From positions 3,038,001-3,102,000 of the forward strand of contig OY720100.1 in the NCBI GenBank assembly GCA_963082875.1: 64,000 nt of DNA, given 5' to 3'. A program made the translations under genes and the position numbers. Origin of the DNA: Corella eumyota (taxonomy: Eukaryota; Chordata; Ascidiacea; Phlebobranchia; Corellidae). Below are positions 12,367 to 24,612 of this stretch, piece by piece; the first letter of the stretch is position 1; the number at the start of each line of letters is the position of its first letter. The notes beneath the pieces are model-generated. The model had not been told where the DNA came from and ran no database searches. It saw nothing but the letters and a program-made list of their open reading frames with translations.

Positions 12367-15300
12367 ATGGAATCTAAAGAAGAAACGATAGCTCGTTTAA
12401 TGAGTGAATTGGAAGATGCTCATAACGAAAAAGTTCAAGTAAAATAGTTAATATTAACCAGTTAAGATAGAAAAAATTAAGCAATTCTAACTCATGTATT
12501 AAATATGAGTTGTTATACTTCTTTTATATTGGTTTATTATTGATGTTTTTACAATTTACAAAAAATTGTTGTTTTATAGGCAGCCGAATATGGGTTGCAA
12601 TGTCTGGAAGAAAATCGTTTACTTCAGCAGCAATATAATGACTTGGAAGTTCAACTGGAAAATACACAACGAGAATTGGAAATTGCAAATCATGATATTG
12701 ACTTGAGTACCAAGGTTTGTGTAATTATTAAAATTTTTTTATTCAAATTAAAAAAAAATGCTGTTACAATAGGCTACTATACATTCCTGGATGGTTGATT
12801 GTTCATTATTAAAATTTTTGTAATTTTATATTGAATTAATGTTGCTTTTTCAACAATGCAAAACATTTTTATTTAATTTTAAAATGATTACAGTAAAAAA
12901 CAAATAGTAATTATCAAGTTTATTTTTTAAATTTTGTCGACATCCAGGCATTGGACTCAACCAAAAGCAAAACTAAAAAGCAATTTAGTGAAGGTGAACT
13001 AAGGGAGAATGATTTGGACAAATTATGGAAAGATGCCCAAGAAAAACTCATTATTGTTGAACGGGAACGAGAATTAGATTTGGCACAAAATAAAATAACT
13101 GTAACCAACGCTCTGTCTGAAGTGGATAGACTACTCAGCATAAACAGTGAACTTAATGCAGTAAATTTTTAAGAATATTGCATTTAATTTAATGCTTTAA
13201 AAAGTGTTTTTTTGTATAGTCATAATTTATATATTTTTTTTTTTTTTGTTGTTCAATATTTGTTTATTGTTTTTAAGCATTCACAACTTTTGGAAACTCA
13301 AAAAATGAATCTCAGAAAAGAACTGAAAGAAATAAAATCAGTTGAAGCACATTTAATGAATGATTATTCTGAACTAGAAGAAGAAAATTGCTCACTGCAA
13401 AAACAAGTAAATTTGACTAAAATTTAATGCAAAAACTCCTATTTATTTATTGTGAAAATACAAAAATCAAGTGTTATTGTTTTTATTATTATGTTTTCCC
13501 ATAGGTTTCTGTGTTAAGGCAGTCTCAAGCTGAATTTGAGGGATTTAAACATGAAATAAAACGATTAGAAGAAGAAGCTGAGTTCCTTAACAGGTAAAAT
13601 ATATAGGCTATATATATTTACAATAAAATAATTTATAAACATAATAGTAATTGAATATTTTGTTATTTGCGTTATATATATTTTTTTAATCTAACTTTTA
13701 TTTAAGTGTTTACATTTCTTTAGTCAATTGGAAGAAGCTTTAAAGCTTAAAGATTTACTAGAAAGGCAGCTTGATAATGCACATGAAACTATAGCAAAAG
13801 AAAGAGAGTTAAAACTAAGTCTCAAACGTGAATTGTCTCAGTACATCAACGTATGTGGATATCATTCTGTAAGTGAATACTTTTCCTGTTTTTGATTAAA
13901 TCAACTTGTAAAACATGCTTCTGACCAATAACATGCTTTATTTAAATTTAAGGAACTGACAGTTTAGAATATGTTAAATATACAAAGTCTTGTTGTATTA
14001 ATAGAAATGTTTAAACTTGCGTGTAATATAAAGTTTGGTTAAAATTTGACATGCTTGATAATTACTGTATAAAAAATCTCACACCTTGATTTAAAGGCTT
14101 AACTTGTCACCAGTTATTTAAATAAGGTCACCCAACTTCTAATTACCAATTCCAACTGTTAAATAAACTTTGCTTGGTTTTATTTTTAACCTAATTTTTT
14201 ATAGATTTACAATTGCATTACTTTATTGCTATTTATTTTTAATAAAATTTAAATGTTAACCTACATGATTGCTAATGAGGTGAGAAAATGGCCCCTTAAT
14301 ACAATTAAAATTATTTATTGTTTTAATAGACAAGTTTAAAAAATAAAATGGTGTTTTTTTAATATATTTTGGATTTATTTTTTTTAGTTTGATATTAATG
14401 GAGATAACTTTCACGAAAATCTCACAAGATTAAATGACAACAACCAAACATCAAGAAATGATCTAGATAACAAAAAGAAAACAAGGTACCCAATATTATT
14501 CATTAAAATCTTGTCGATTTTACAGAAATTCAAACATTAATAATCATGTAAAAATGGTATTGCAGAGTTACATAAAGTTAAAAACCTTTGATCACTTAAT
14601 TCTTAAATTATTTATGTTATGGCACTAAAATTGCATTATCCTTTATGGGAAAAGAAAATCTTTAAAATAGCATTTATTACTTTTATTAATAATTGATTTA
14701 TGAGTTGGCATTCCCTTAGAGATTTCCTAATATCTCTAGGGTAAAATTGTTTTATTTTATATAAAAGATGTTGCGGTTTCATTGTTTCTTTATTCTCTTT
14801 ATATTTTAATCTGACAAATGGTGTTAATTAAGGCTTCCTGCTGTTTAAAGCATAAGCCACAATATGTGTGTATTGGTAAACCAAACATTAAGTGTTATGT
14901 ACTAATGCCATGAAGTTTGTTTACCTGTTATTTTTTTAATTATTAAACAACTATTTGTGGCTAATGACCACAATTTACTAAAAAAGCATTTTATAAATAT
15001 ATTTTTAGAGATAAATTCAGCTAAATTAATTTACTCTAAAAAAGCTATTTTATTTTAAATCTTGATTTTAATTAATGGATTTAACAGTGAGATTAATCAC
15101 TTTGATGACGACATTGACCTGGATCACCCTCTTATTCGACATATAACCTCTGACCTTTTGCACTCAACCCCGACCAAGAACCCAAGCTCACCACCCGGTG
15201 ACAGGGGTGATGACCTTTTAAGTGAACTGAACTTATCCGAAGTAAATTTTTGTAAAAAAAAAAAAAAAATTTAACTTTTTTTTATTTAATTTGTTGTAAA

Positions 15301-18300
15301 TAACAGGTTACAAAATTAAAACAACAACTATCACAAGTTGAAACAGAGAAATTAAAGTTAATAAAGAATTTACATGAACATCAAAAATTATTGGAAAATG
15401 CTAAAGGAGAACTCAATGAAAAAACAGAAGTGGTGAGTACATATTTAAAGCTTATTAAATCGTATTTTGATTAAGAAAATTCATGTTTTACTAGTCAATA
15501 GCCCGCCCTGCATCAGGCTTTTAAATTGTCGTAAAATGATCACAACTCTAAATTAAAAGTTGTCTTAAACAATTTAACCGAGCACCACAAATGCACAACA
15601 TAATAGTATTATATATTTTATATTGTGGGCTAATGAATTAAACAAAAGCCCATTATGTATAGAAATTTGAGTAGCCACTATCTTTTTTTATTAGAAAAAG
15701 GTTTTTTTTTTCTATATTTAAATTGGATTAGATTTTTTTCTGCACAAAGTCATTTTTAAAGTTAATCAAGTTAAAGATATATTTCATGAGAAACCTAAAA
15801 AAAAAATTGCGGTCTGTTAAATATTTTACAGCAATATTACAAAAAAAATTACAGTAATTCATGTTTTTGTGATTTTAAGTTATGCCAATATTTTGATAAT
15901 GTTTCTTTTGAGCCATAATGTGAAAACTTAGTACTCTTGCACATGCTAAGTTGTTGGCCAGTAATTACAGTACAGTGTTTGTCGTGATAAATATGAGTTA
16001 AATCTGGATCTGGACATTTAAAAACTTCTAGATTAGCTTCAGTTATAACCTGATAAAAAATTATAATTTTGAATTAGTAATAACATAATTTATATACTAA
16101 AAGAAAGACATTTAATTTTAATAGCTGGTGTTAGATTGTATAGCACTACTAGTTATAAAATACACACCCTTTGTCATATATGGGCCTATTTTGATATAAA
16201 CATTTTAGTTATAAAACTTTAATGTTGTTAAAAAAAGTTATTGTTTTCCTAGCATTTAAGAAAACAAACTATCGATTTTGCTTGTAAAATTTTTTTTATA
16301 TGAATTTATAATAATCCTTACCGATTGGCAAAATTGAACGTCCTCCAGTCCCCACCCTTCTATTGATAAATCAAACCCTTTTGTTCGCTTGAAATCACTT
16401 GCATATAAGGAAATCATTCCATAACTAAAATGCCTCCAAAAACCACAGTTATTTTGGTAATCTTTCAGTTTTAAGGTTTGACCTGTTGCTTCACTTAATA
16501 TTTTTGGATCGAATTGGCTTAAAAATGTAGGATAGTAAACCTAAAATTATATAGATTTAAAACACCTATTACTAGGGTAATTTAAATTTTTACTTTTTAT
16601 ATATTAAAAATTGATTTTGTCTTACACATCATAACTAATGTAAATAGTTAGTATTCAGTTTAAGCTAGTGTGTTGACTTGTTCAGTTGTGTATTTTAAAT
16701 TTTTGTTTTATGAAATTTGTTATTTTTGTTTTTAAAACCCTATCTTGATTAAAAGGAGTTTTTTTATACATTACCTGCATTCCCTTTTTTGTATTTTTTC
16801 TTATTCTTTGGAGCAAACCTTTGCTTATTTTTAAATCAATATCACATAAGAATAAAATAGGATCTCCAGTTTTTATTGAATTTATCCCCTCCTGTAACCC
16901 CTTCCCCCTTGAAAACTTATCATCAATCATGTATATCGTGGTAATAAGTTCTTTTCCATGCTCAAGGGTGAACTTAAATAAAGAAAGGATCATTAAAATT
17001 TTAAAGTTAGGGGAAAAATATATCAATTGTTACCTTTCTTTACTATGGCACATTGGTTTAAAATTTTATAATTTTTATTTATCATACGACTTTATTAAAT
17101 GATATGTAAAATACTGTTAATTTAAAAACTATATAAATAATAGGTTTATATTATTAAAACCTGATTTAGAACATTTTGTATCTCAATTGCTTCTTTTATT
17201 TTTTTTTCTGACAAACCTTGAAAAACCACAAAAATAATGCGGACATTCAAATGTTTGTCTCTTAAAATTTCTTTTTCAAAATTCCTGCAAAATGTTTTTA
17301 AAGTTTCTACTCTTCCACTGACTGTAGTTATCAACACAACCTAAAAAAAATAAAATACAGTTTGTAGTTTTTTAAAAATATTTTTTACTTGTTTAAAATA
17401 TTTGTGTAAGTACCCGAGGTTTAAATTCTTGGTGATTTTTGATTTTTTTGTTGATATCAATGTCATCTTCTCTTATCATTGGATCCCAAAATACTTGTTT
17501 AGTTTTAAGTCTGTTGGTTTTCTGGTATTTAACTTCTTCATATTGTGTAAACAGACCAATAAATTCGACTGCTTTTATTGGAGAGATTTTGTAATATACC
17601 CCCTAATTAAATTCGTTAAGTTTATGTTATTTTAAAACATTATATTGTTTATTATCTTTATTTATAACATCTTAGTTCTTATTTACCCTTAATGTGGTCG
17701 GAATAAATTACAGCCTAAATGTAGGGTAACATATTTTACATTTGTTACCATTACCTTCTGCCATAATTTTTATAGAAGTTTATATAAATTAATTAAAAAA
17801 CATTTTCGAAACATAGGCAGCTAGTTTACCTTTATTGAAATTTGTTGTTTAGAATCCACGTCCATATTTAGATAATTATACATTAATTTTTTAACAGTTT
17901 TAAGTGTAGGCTGCCATTTTTTGTGCATTTGTCTCATATTAAGAGAGCTTTCATCAAGTGTAAAAACTCTGTTCATCACAATTGGAGATAACCATAAGTT
18001 GTCTTTTATTTGGTTTAAAGTTGAGGTTTCTGTAATAATGTAGAGTCAAATTTAAAGTTTTATTTATCTTCGATGTGGGAAGGTCAACTTCACAACCCAA
18101 ACATGGAGTAACATCCGTTACTTTAACCCAGTCTTGAGTTGCCTTTTGTGGTCTTGGATATTATAAATTATAATTGCCCGATAAAGATGCTGATTTAGAG
18201 TTGGCTTAGCATCAGTTCATACCGTTTATAGCGCCTTACTTAAGGGTGCTACAGCATGAGAGCAGTGAGGATCGAACTCAGGACCTCATGAAGTGTTTTT

Positions 18301-21300
18301 GACCACTGCCGGTTTTTTTATCACTACTACTTTTACTGATGTAGTATTTAAAAAAATTTATTACAGATAAACTTTTCTAATTTTTTGTGTATACATACCA
18401 TTCAGATTAGGTGGTTTCCTGATGTGCTTTTTAATTTGTTGTTCAATAAGATGTATTTGATCTAGTTTATCTTTTATTTGTTGTTTTAACAAAACAATGT
18501 GCAGTCTTACAAGGTACAAATCATTCGGAATTGGAAAATAAGTTAATTTGTCTAAAATAGAAATATTACATTAAAAAAAATGAATGTTTAATTATCAGAT
18601 TTATTTTGTATTATTAGAACTGGTATGAACACTTTTGTTAAATAAAGTTTTTTGATTTTCATACCAATGAAGTTGTTTTGTATTTCGTTGATATCTGGCA
18701 AAGTATTTTTGCCCTCAATTTGCCCAACAACACCCTCAGTATAATGTTGAGATCTTCGGAAAAATTCTTGCGTAGTTTGATGTGATTTTGTACATTCAAC
18801 TTTTGTGTATCTTAAAACAATGTTTTAGTTCAAAATTTTGTTTATACAGTTAATTTTTGGTAATATAATTTTGGGGGTTTGTTGAATTATATCTTTTTTA
18901 TTGAAAAAGATAAAAAAACGTATATGATATACACAGCACAAGTGTTATATTTGTACTATTATAGTCTTAACTTTGAGGTTTCATTATTTAGTGATCAAAA
19001 AAGTTTGAGTAAATTTACTTTTTAATACATCTTCCCAGTTCAACTCCATATTCAAATGTGATTAGGTTTTCTAGGCAATCTTTTATCGAAACAATCTTTT
19101 TTAATAACCCGTTTGAAATGACAATACCACTTCCTTCCTGAATCATAAATGCAATTTAAACAGCTGTTATCTAAATGTAAATACTAATTATATGGAAATT
19201 TGTTCAACAGAAATATAAATAATTGTATGTAAAACCTTGGTCACAAGTTTGCAATAGTTGTATATACAAAATAATTTTTTTTTACAAATTTTTAACAAAG
19301 TTTTGTATGCTAAATTGTAAATAAAAATCAGCTTTTTATTTATGTACTTCACAAAATATATCCATATTCCTTGTTTGTGAGTTCAAGGTTTTGTATTGAA
19401 TCAGTTGTGGTCTTCCAAGATATATTTCTTTTTCATAATCCATTGTTTTCAACATTTTTGTAAGTTTAGGGATGTGAGTATAAGTCTCATCATTCGTGAT
19501 AACAAACCATTTAAATCTAAATGTTTAAAAAGTTTTAATAAGTTGAAAAACCTAAAAATTTGGATTACTTGTCCTTTATGATTTTTGGAAAAACTTTAGA
19601 CCATAGAGTCTGAGAGAGAATTAGCGAAAACTGCGAAGTACAAAAAGAAATTAGCTGACCGTAAAGAAATAGGGTTTTTCTGAAAACCATAAAGTACAAG
19701 TGATCCAATACAGAATAAATAAATTTGGTTTAAGTTTTGACAACTGTTATTCATACCTGTTAATATAATTTTTCCTGATGTGATTCAAAATCAGAAACTT
19801 CTTTACAAAAATTGGTCGGGGTATTTTTTGTTTAAACAAAACAATGTCCTGGTTTGCAAAATATTTTAATTCCTCCTTGTGATCTTTCATATCATAAAAA
19901 GCAATATTTCCATAATAACTATTAATGTTGACTGGTTTTAGTTGAGAGCCCCAGGTTTCTTTGATGATTGAAATTTTTTTGTCGTTTTCATATGCTTGGT
20001 TGTTGTTTAATGTGACAGAAACCAACAAAAAATCTGATTTTGTTGAATCATTTGGCTTGCTGAGAATGCATTTACTAGCTCTGGATTCAGAAGTAAAATA
20101 GTCCACCTAAAATAGTTTTTTTAATCAAAATTAAGTCTGTAGTTGAATAGAAATAGCCATAGTCTTGGGTTGATTTTTTTATTAGTAAAAATAAACTTTA
20201 GCTTTTTAATATTAACTGATTGTTAATTTAATAAATTGTGTCTATGGATTGGCCGTTACATTAATGAATTATCTTAGTCATTACATCAATCAAAACTATT
20301 ACTGAAAATTAAAAACAATTACTTGCAAAATTTGGATAAAATTTTATTTAATTATACTTACAATACTACCTAATACCATTCCAAACAGCAAACTAATAAA
20401 TAACTTACACATAGTCATACTCAATTTACAAATTTGTTTCTTATTAAAGCAACTCATTTTTTCTGCTTATTCTTAGACAAAGTTTAAACTAATATAAGTT
20501 AGATTTCTTTATGATAGTCTGGCATATTTGAATTGTTTTAATACAATTAAATAAAGGATGTTTTCATTGTATTGTTTATAAAGAAATATAAGAAGACAGT
20601 ATGGCATGTATGCACATATGTTGTTTAATAAATAATAAGCATATAAATCTTTAATTTCAAAACAAATTAAAAAATCAGCTATTTTAAACCTAATTAATTT
20701 TGTTTATATTTTAAAGGTTGATGGAAAATATGTGGCTGCAGTGTCAGAGTTAGAGAGATTGAAAGAAGAAATGAAATTGTTAAGAGAAGAGAGTACTGAA
20801 AGAAAGGAAACTTACAAAAAAATCGAACAAAATTCCAGAGAATCAAAATCACAACATTCTGCACTGAAAGCGAAAAATCACAGTCTAGAATGTGAATTAA
20901 AGGTAAACTATTTGAAAAAATTTTTTAAACAAATTTGAATTTTTTTTATCTTTGCAATAGCCTACCCTACAGCCAGCATTTTAATTGTCGTAATTTTCAA
21001 TTTTTAATTAATCTATGCATTATATTATCAGTACATACAGTTTAAAAAATTGTTTTTGGGGTTTTTAAAAAAACTGAAAAAAAAATATTATAAAAACTTG
21101 ATAAATTTGTTATTTGTATATTTTGGACATAATGGTATAATTTTATTGTGCCCATTTTTAAATAAACTTTTACTTTTTATTATTTAGACGCTGTCAGAAT
21201 CTTTAAATTCTCGTCTAAAAGAGTCGAGACAATCTTCCGAAGACCTGGCTCGAGTGAGTGACAACTTATCACAACTGTATCATCACTCCTGTCTTACAGC

Positions 21301-23384
21301 AGGGGAAACACCGCAGAGGCTAGTCCTTGATTCGATTCGTAACAAGGTAAATTTTGAGTTTTTCAATTTTAGAGTTTCCATTGTCAGCTTTCTAAAAAAA
21401 ACATAAATTTTTGGATTAAATTTTTCTTAGTTAATAAGAAATTGTTTTTATAATGACTTTAAGTATTTTGTGTAACAACTTTATCAAATTGTAATAGAAA
21501 ATTAGATGTATAGTGGATATATATATATTTTTTTGCAGACTGAAGCTGAACAAAATTTTGTTGAAGAAGAGAGAGCAAATAGTTCCACAGATTCAGAAGG
21601 TAAACTATTAATAATTCATCTTTACATATTTTAATCTAATCTAAAGCATTTACCCTTTATATATATCTGTGTTATTAATTTTCTATCTTAACTCCTATTA
21701 GGCAAAGAAAATATGGGAGCTAAGCCTTTCACAAATGATCATGCCTTGCCAAGTACCTTAATTATGAACATGAACGGTCAAATAGAATATTTACGAGGAA
21801 TTATTGAAAAATTGGCCACCAATAAAGAAGATGGGTTGAAATTGAATGCTAATGTTAGTCATACATCATTAGCAGAAAGCCAAGAACAGGTAAAATATAT
21901 ATAGATAAAATGATTTTTAATTTCACTAAAAAAAGTAATTTTATATTAGTGTCTATTACATTTTTGGTTAGGTTACATCCAATTCTATGTTTTTAGATTT
22001 TTTGCTTAATATTATGATGGTTAAAATTTTGACATATAAAAACTATTGAATTTTTTTTTGAAATTGATTAAATTTAGGTTCGAGTCTTGGAAGAAGAAGT
22101 TTTGAGATTGCGATCTTTGCTCAGTTCAAAGAGGGAACAAATAGCAACTTTAAGAACTGTGCTTAAAGCTAACAAGCATACTGCTGAAGTATGTAGAACA
22201 TAAATATCTTTTCTGTTTTATCCTTATCACCTTAAGAGTGTCTTTATATTTTTATTAGAATGTGGTGTGAAGTTGTTAAATGTTAAAAAAATTTAAAAAT
22301 ATTTATTTTTGTGATTGATAGATTGCCATACAAAACTTGAAGAGCAAATATCAACATGAGAAATTGTTCGTGTCTGAAACTATGTTAAAATTGAGAGGAG
22401 AATTAAAAGCATTAAAGGTATGTAGTTGGTTGTATTAATATACAATTTATAGATAATTGCTCATTTTTCTATCTTTATCAGTCTTTTATTTGAAGCTTTT
22501 TTATGAGTGTTATTTTTAATGCTGCAAGAAGTATTTTCCACTACTCTCATGCTGTAGTCCTCGAGTAAGGCACTTTATACGATATAAACTCTGCTAAGCT
22601 AACACTTATTCAGCAGCTTATAATTACCGAACAATTACATTCAATTATGTCTCTGCCAAAGCTTACTCGGGACTTTGTTGGGGTAACTGATGTTACTTTG
22701 AGTTTAGGGTCATAAAGTTGACCCTCCCCCATTGAGGATAAAGAAATGTAAAAAAAATTTAATTTATTTTTTATTTAACTTCAGGAGGATGCTGTTACCT
22801 TTGCCCAGCTTCGTATGATGTTTGCAGCCAGGTGCGACGAATATGTCGCACAACTTGATGCCATGCAACGACATCTCGTGAATGCTGAAGAAGAAAAAAG
22901 AACTTTGAATGGTTTGTTGAGGAAAACTATTACACAAAAACTTGCCATTACACAAGTAAGTTGTTTTTTCCTTAATTGTGTTAAATTAGTAGCAATATCT
23001 CAGTTTTAACTTACTTTGTTTTAGGGTTTAAACTTCTCCTAATAACTTACCTTTAATAAAAGTTGTCCTTAACATATTTTATTTTTAATTTTAGAGCTTG
23101 TTATATTTTTTTTAAATATTTTTTTAACTTTTTTTTCTCCCCTTTTTTATTTTGTTATTTTTTGAATATTTTTTTTTATTTTGTTATTTTTTGAATAAAC
23201 TTTTTTATTTTGTTATTTTTATTAAACCATACAGAGATTGGAGGATTTAGAATTTGATCGCGAACAGCAAAAGCGTCACCCAAAAGAATCTTATGCTTCC
23301 ATTGTTACCCAGGGCACTGGATCGAGACAAAAAACTGTCGTACAACAAAAACCAAAGTCAAGTGGTCGACGATCTTTTGTGTAG
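12367..23384 (+). CDS. BICD: Bicaudal-D dynein adaptor
   Basis: BICD links cytoplasmic dynein-dynactin to cargo such as Rab6 vesicles. Exons 12367-12438, 12580-12714, 12948-13160, 13278-13406, 13505-13593, 13724-13868, 14388-14485, 15088-15241, 15307-15432, 20717-20902, 21188-21346, 21539-21599, 21702-21889, 22078-22188, 22322-22417, 22785-22955 and 23235-23384 give 760 aa, close to vertebrate BICD1/2. Nearly all of it is predicted coiled coil. The CC1 box that contacts dynein light intermediate chain is present early ([11 protein letters not shown], from residue 25). [10 protein letters not shown] and [10 protein letters not shown] match BICD landmarks. The C-terminal cargo-binding coil is highly conserved ([35 protein letters not shown]). 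The donor at 13851 is an alternative to 13869 and also keeps frame. A 5.3 kb intron hosts a gene on the other strand. An AATAAA follows 26 nt after the stop. Confidence 0.94.
15496..15540 (+). repeat. Diverged direct repeat, left copy
   Basis: The segment caatagcccgccctgcatc and its continuation to attgtcgtaa resembles 20956-20998. The two copies lie either side of the nested chondroitin synthase gene. The family is unknown to me. Confidence 0.45.
15849..20457 (-). CDS. Chondroitin synthase family glycosyltransferase nested in BICD
   Basis: Chondroitin synthases build the GlcA-GalNAc chain in the Golgi. Twelve exons (20362-20457, 19757-20106, 19348-19516, 19019-19137, 18665-18810, 18399-18551, 17830-18029, 17414-17602, 17161-17340, 16775-16972, 16322-16540, 15849-16049) give 739 aa. 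A short basic N-terminus and a hydrophobic segment (about 17-32) fit a type II Golgi anchor. A GT31-like domain follows: LGRPQ, then EGSGIVIS and ELGRCIK, as in CHSY/CHPF. The C-terminal GT7-like domain has [21 protein letters not shown], the metal motif Asp-Ile-Asp at 578-580, and GWGLEDV at 662-668, all as in CHSY1. The first domain has Asn-Asp-Glu (157-159) where CHSY1 has Asp-Asp-Asp. The frame is open throughout, so it looks functional. CHPF-like roles are possible. Confidence 0.88.
17657..17760 (-). repeat. Possible SINE tail remnant
   Basis: The stretch tttacccttaatgtgg with tagggtaacat resembles the SINE 3' end, but it is strongly diverged and has no body or head. It lies in an intron of the nested gene. 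Confidence 0.3.
18056..18316 (-). repeat. tRNA-derived SINE, near-full copy
   Basis: One of the best-kept copies: tail (atttatcttcgatgtggg), body (acccagtcttgagttgcc), central box (cttacttaagggtgctaca) and head with a B-box-like gagttcgatcc on the minus strand. It lies in an intron of the nested gene, and so also inside the BICD intron. Confidence 0.75.
20956..20998 (+). repeat. Diverged direct repeat, right copy
   Basis: The segment caatagcctaccctacagc and its continuation to attgtcgtaa resembles 15496-15540 in the same orientation. It lies in the BICD intron after the next exon. Confidence 0.45.
22527..22752 (+). repeat. tRNA-derived SINE, plus-strand copy without head
   Basis: Body and tail are present in the order opposite to most copies (ctactctcatgctgtag, gagtaaggcac, gggtaactgatgttac, attgaggataaagaaatg). 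The tRNA-like head is almost all missing. It ends about 30 bp before a BICD exon. Confidence 0.7.
23143..23222. repeat. Three T-rich tandem units before the last BICD exon
   Basis: The unit ttttttattttgttattttt, with gaata in two of three copies, repeats about every 29 bp. The array ends just before the acceptor at 23235 and so forms its pyrimidine tract. Confidence 0.75.
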
Positions 23385-24612
23385 CCGGGTATATTGAACC
23401 ATTGCTATAAATAAATTAAAAATGAATAGAAAATTCAAGTGGTACTGTAAATGGATAAGCACCAAATAGATTTATTAGAAATCATGATTATTCACCGATG
23501 CAGTTTTAACTGCTGCTATTTTGAGTCTTGGTCTTGAAGCGATAACAAACAAAATACTAAAGATTTTTTTTTTTTGAATCATAGTTACCCTTTTTCTTTT
23601 TCTTTATTTTTTAGATTGCTACTCGAGCTGTTTTTTTTTTATATATTTGCTGCTAAAAAGCCTTCAACAAAATTGTAATACACAGGATGACTAGTTTATC
23701 ATACCAGAAAATAATTTTTAAAAGAAATTACTGCATACTTGTAAACTACCTTTAAATTACAAAACTTTGTGTTAAAAATAGTTTATATTCATAGATGTTT
23801 CTGTCAATCATTATCAAATTTTCTAATGTTTTATTTTATTTCTTATCTAGAAAAATATGACATGCCTAAATTTTAACATTATCTTATATTGCCATAAATT
23901 GTACGGTACAATGCTTGCCTTGTTTATTTTACTTTAGTTTTTTGTTGTGTTTGTTTAATGCAGTATTTAGTATATAGTCAAGTGCAAGATTTAACAATAT
24001 TTAAGTATGCTGCACTATATTTGTTACACAAAAAAGTATTAGTACTTAATGCATTTAATAACGTTCATTTAAAAACACCTAAATATAGATTTCACATAGT
24101 AACCATCATCATCTATACTTAGTTAAAATTGTGGTGCTAATGTTATTTTATGTTTTAAAAGCTATATAAAATACCTTTTTGTATTCTATTTACTATCAAG
24201 TAACTTTAAGATCAATCTTCTGGTTATCTATATAAGTACCAATAATAATTGTGTTGTTTGTTTTCACATATTATGTTTGTTAGTGCATGCAAGTTTCTTT
24301 TTTCAATGTTTTTTTCTTCTATCAAGTATTTTTAAATTTGCTAATAATATAAATTGTAAACAATTTTGAGATTTTTTTTGTTAGTTTCTTGACCTAATAT
24401 TTTTTGAAGTTTTTTTATACTTATATTCATTTTCTTTAGTTTTTCTTACTCAACTAAATACCCAAATTGTTATTTTTAGAAAAAACACAAGTTTAACAAT
24501 TGCAAAAACAAAATTTAATGAAAAAAAAACAACAACATGATTTTTACAATCCAAAGACAAGTCAAAAAATATACATATTTGAATTTTCGAAGCTCTGTAA
24601 GAAATTCTATTT
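23385..24612. other. Convergent 3' intergenic region, BICD and MCM4
   Basis: About 1.2 kb between two facing stop codons. It holds both 3' UTRs and is AT-rich with T tracts. The BICD poly(A) signal is at the left. On the MCM4 side an ATTAAA variant reads on the minus strand at about 24514-24519. No gene or SINE was seen. Confidence 0.65.
23410..23415 (+). terminator. BICD polyadenylation signal AATAAA
   Basis: Canonical AATAAA 26 nt after the BICD stop. It is the first such hexamer in the 3' UTR. A short UTR would result if used. Confidence 0.5.

Noticed and set aside
16821-17102. Plus-strand open frame within the BICD intron
   Set aside because: It is the antisense of a coding exon of the nested chondroitin synthase gene, whose motifs are clear on the minus strand.
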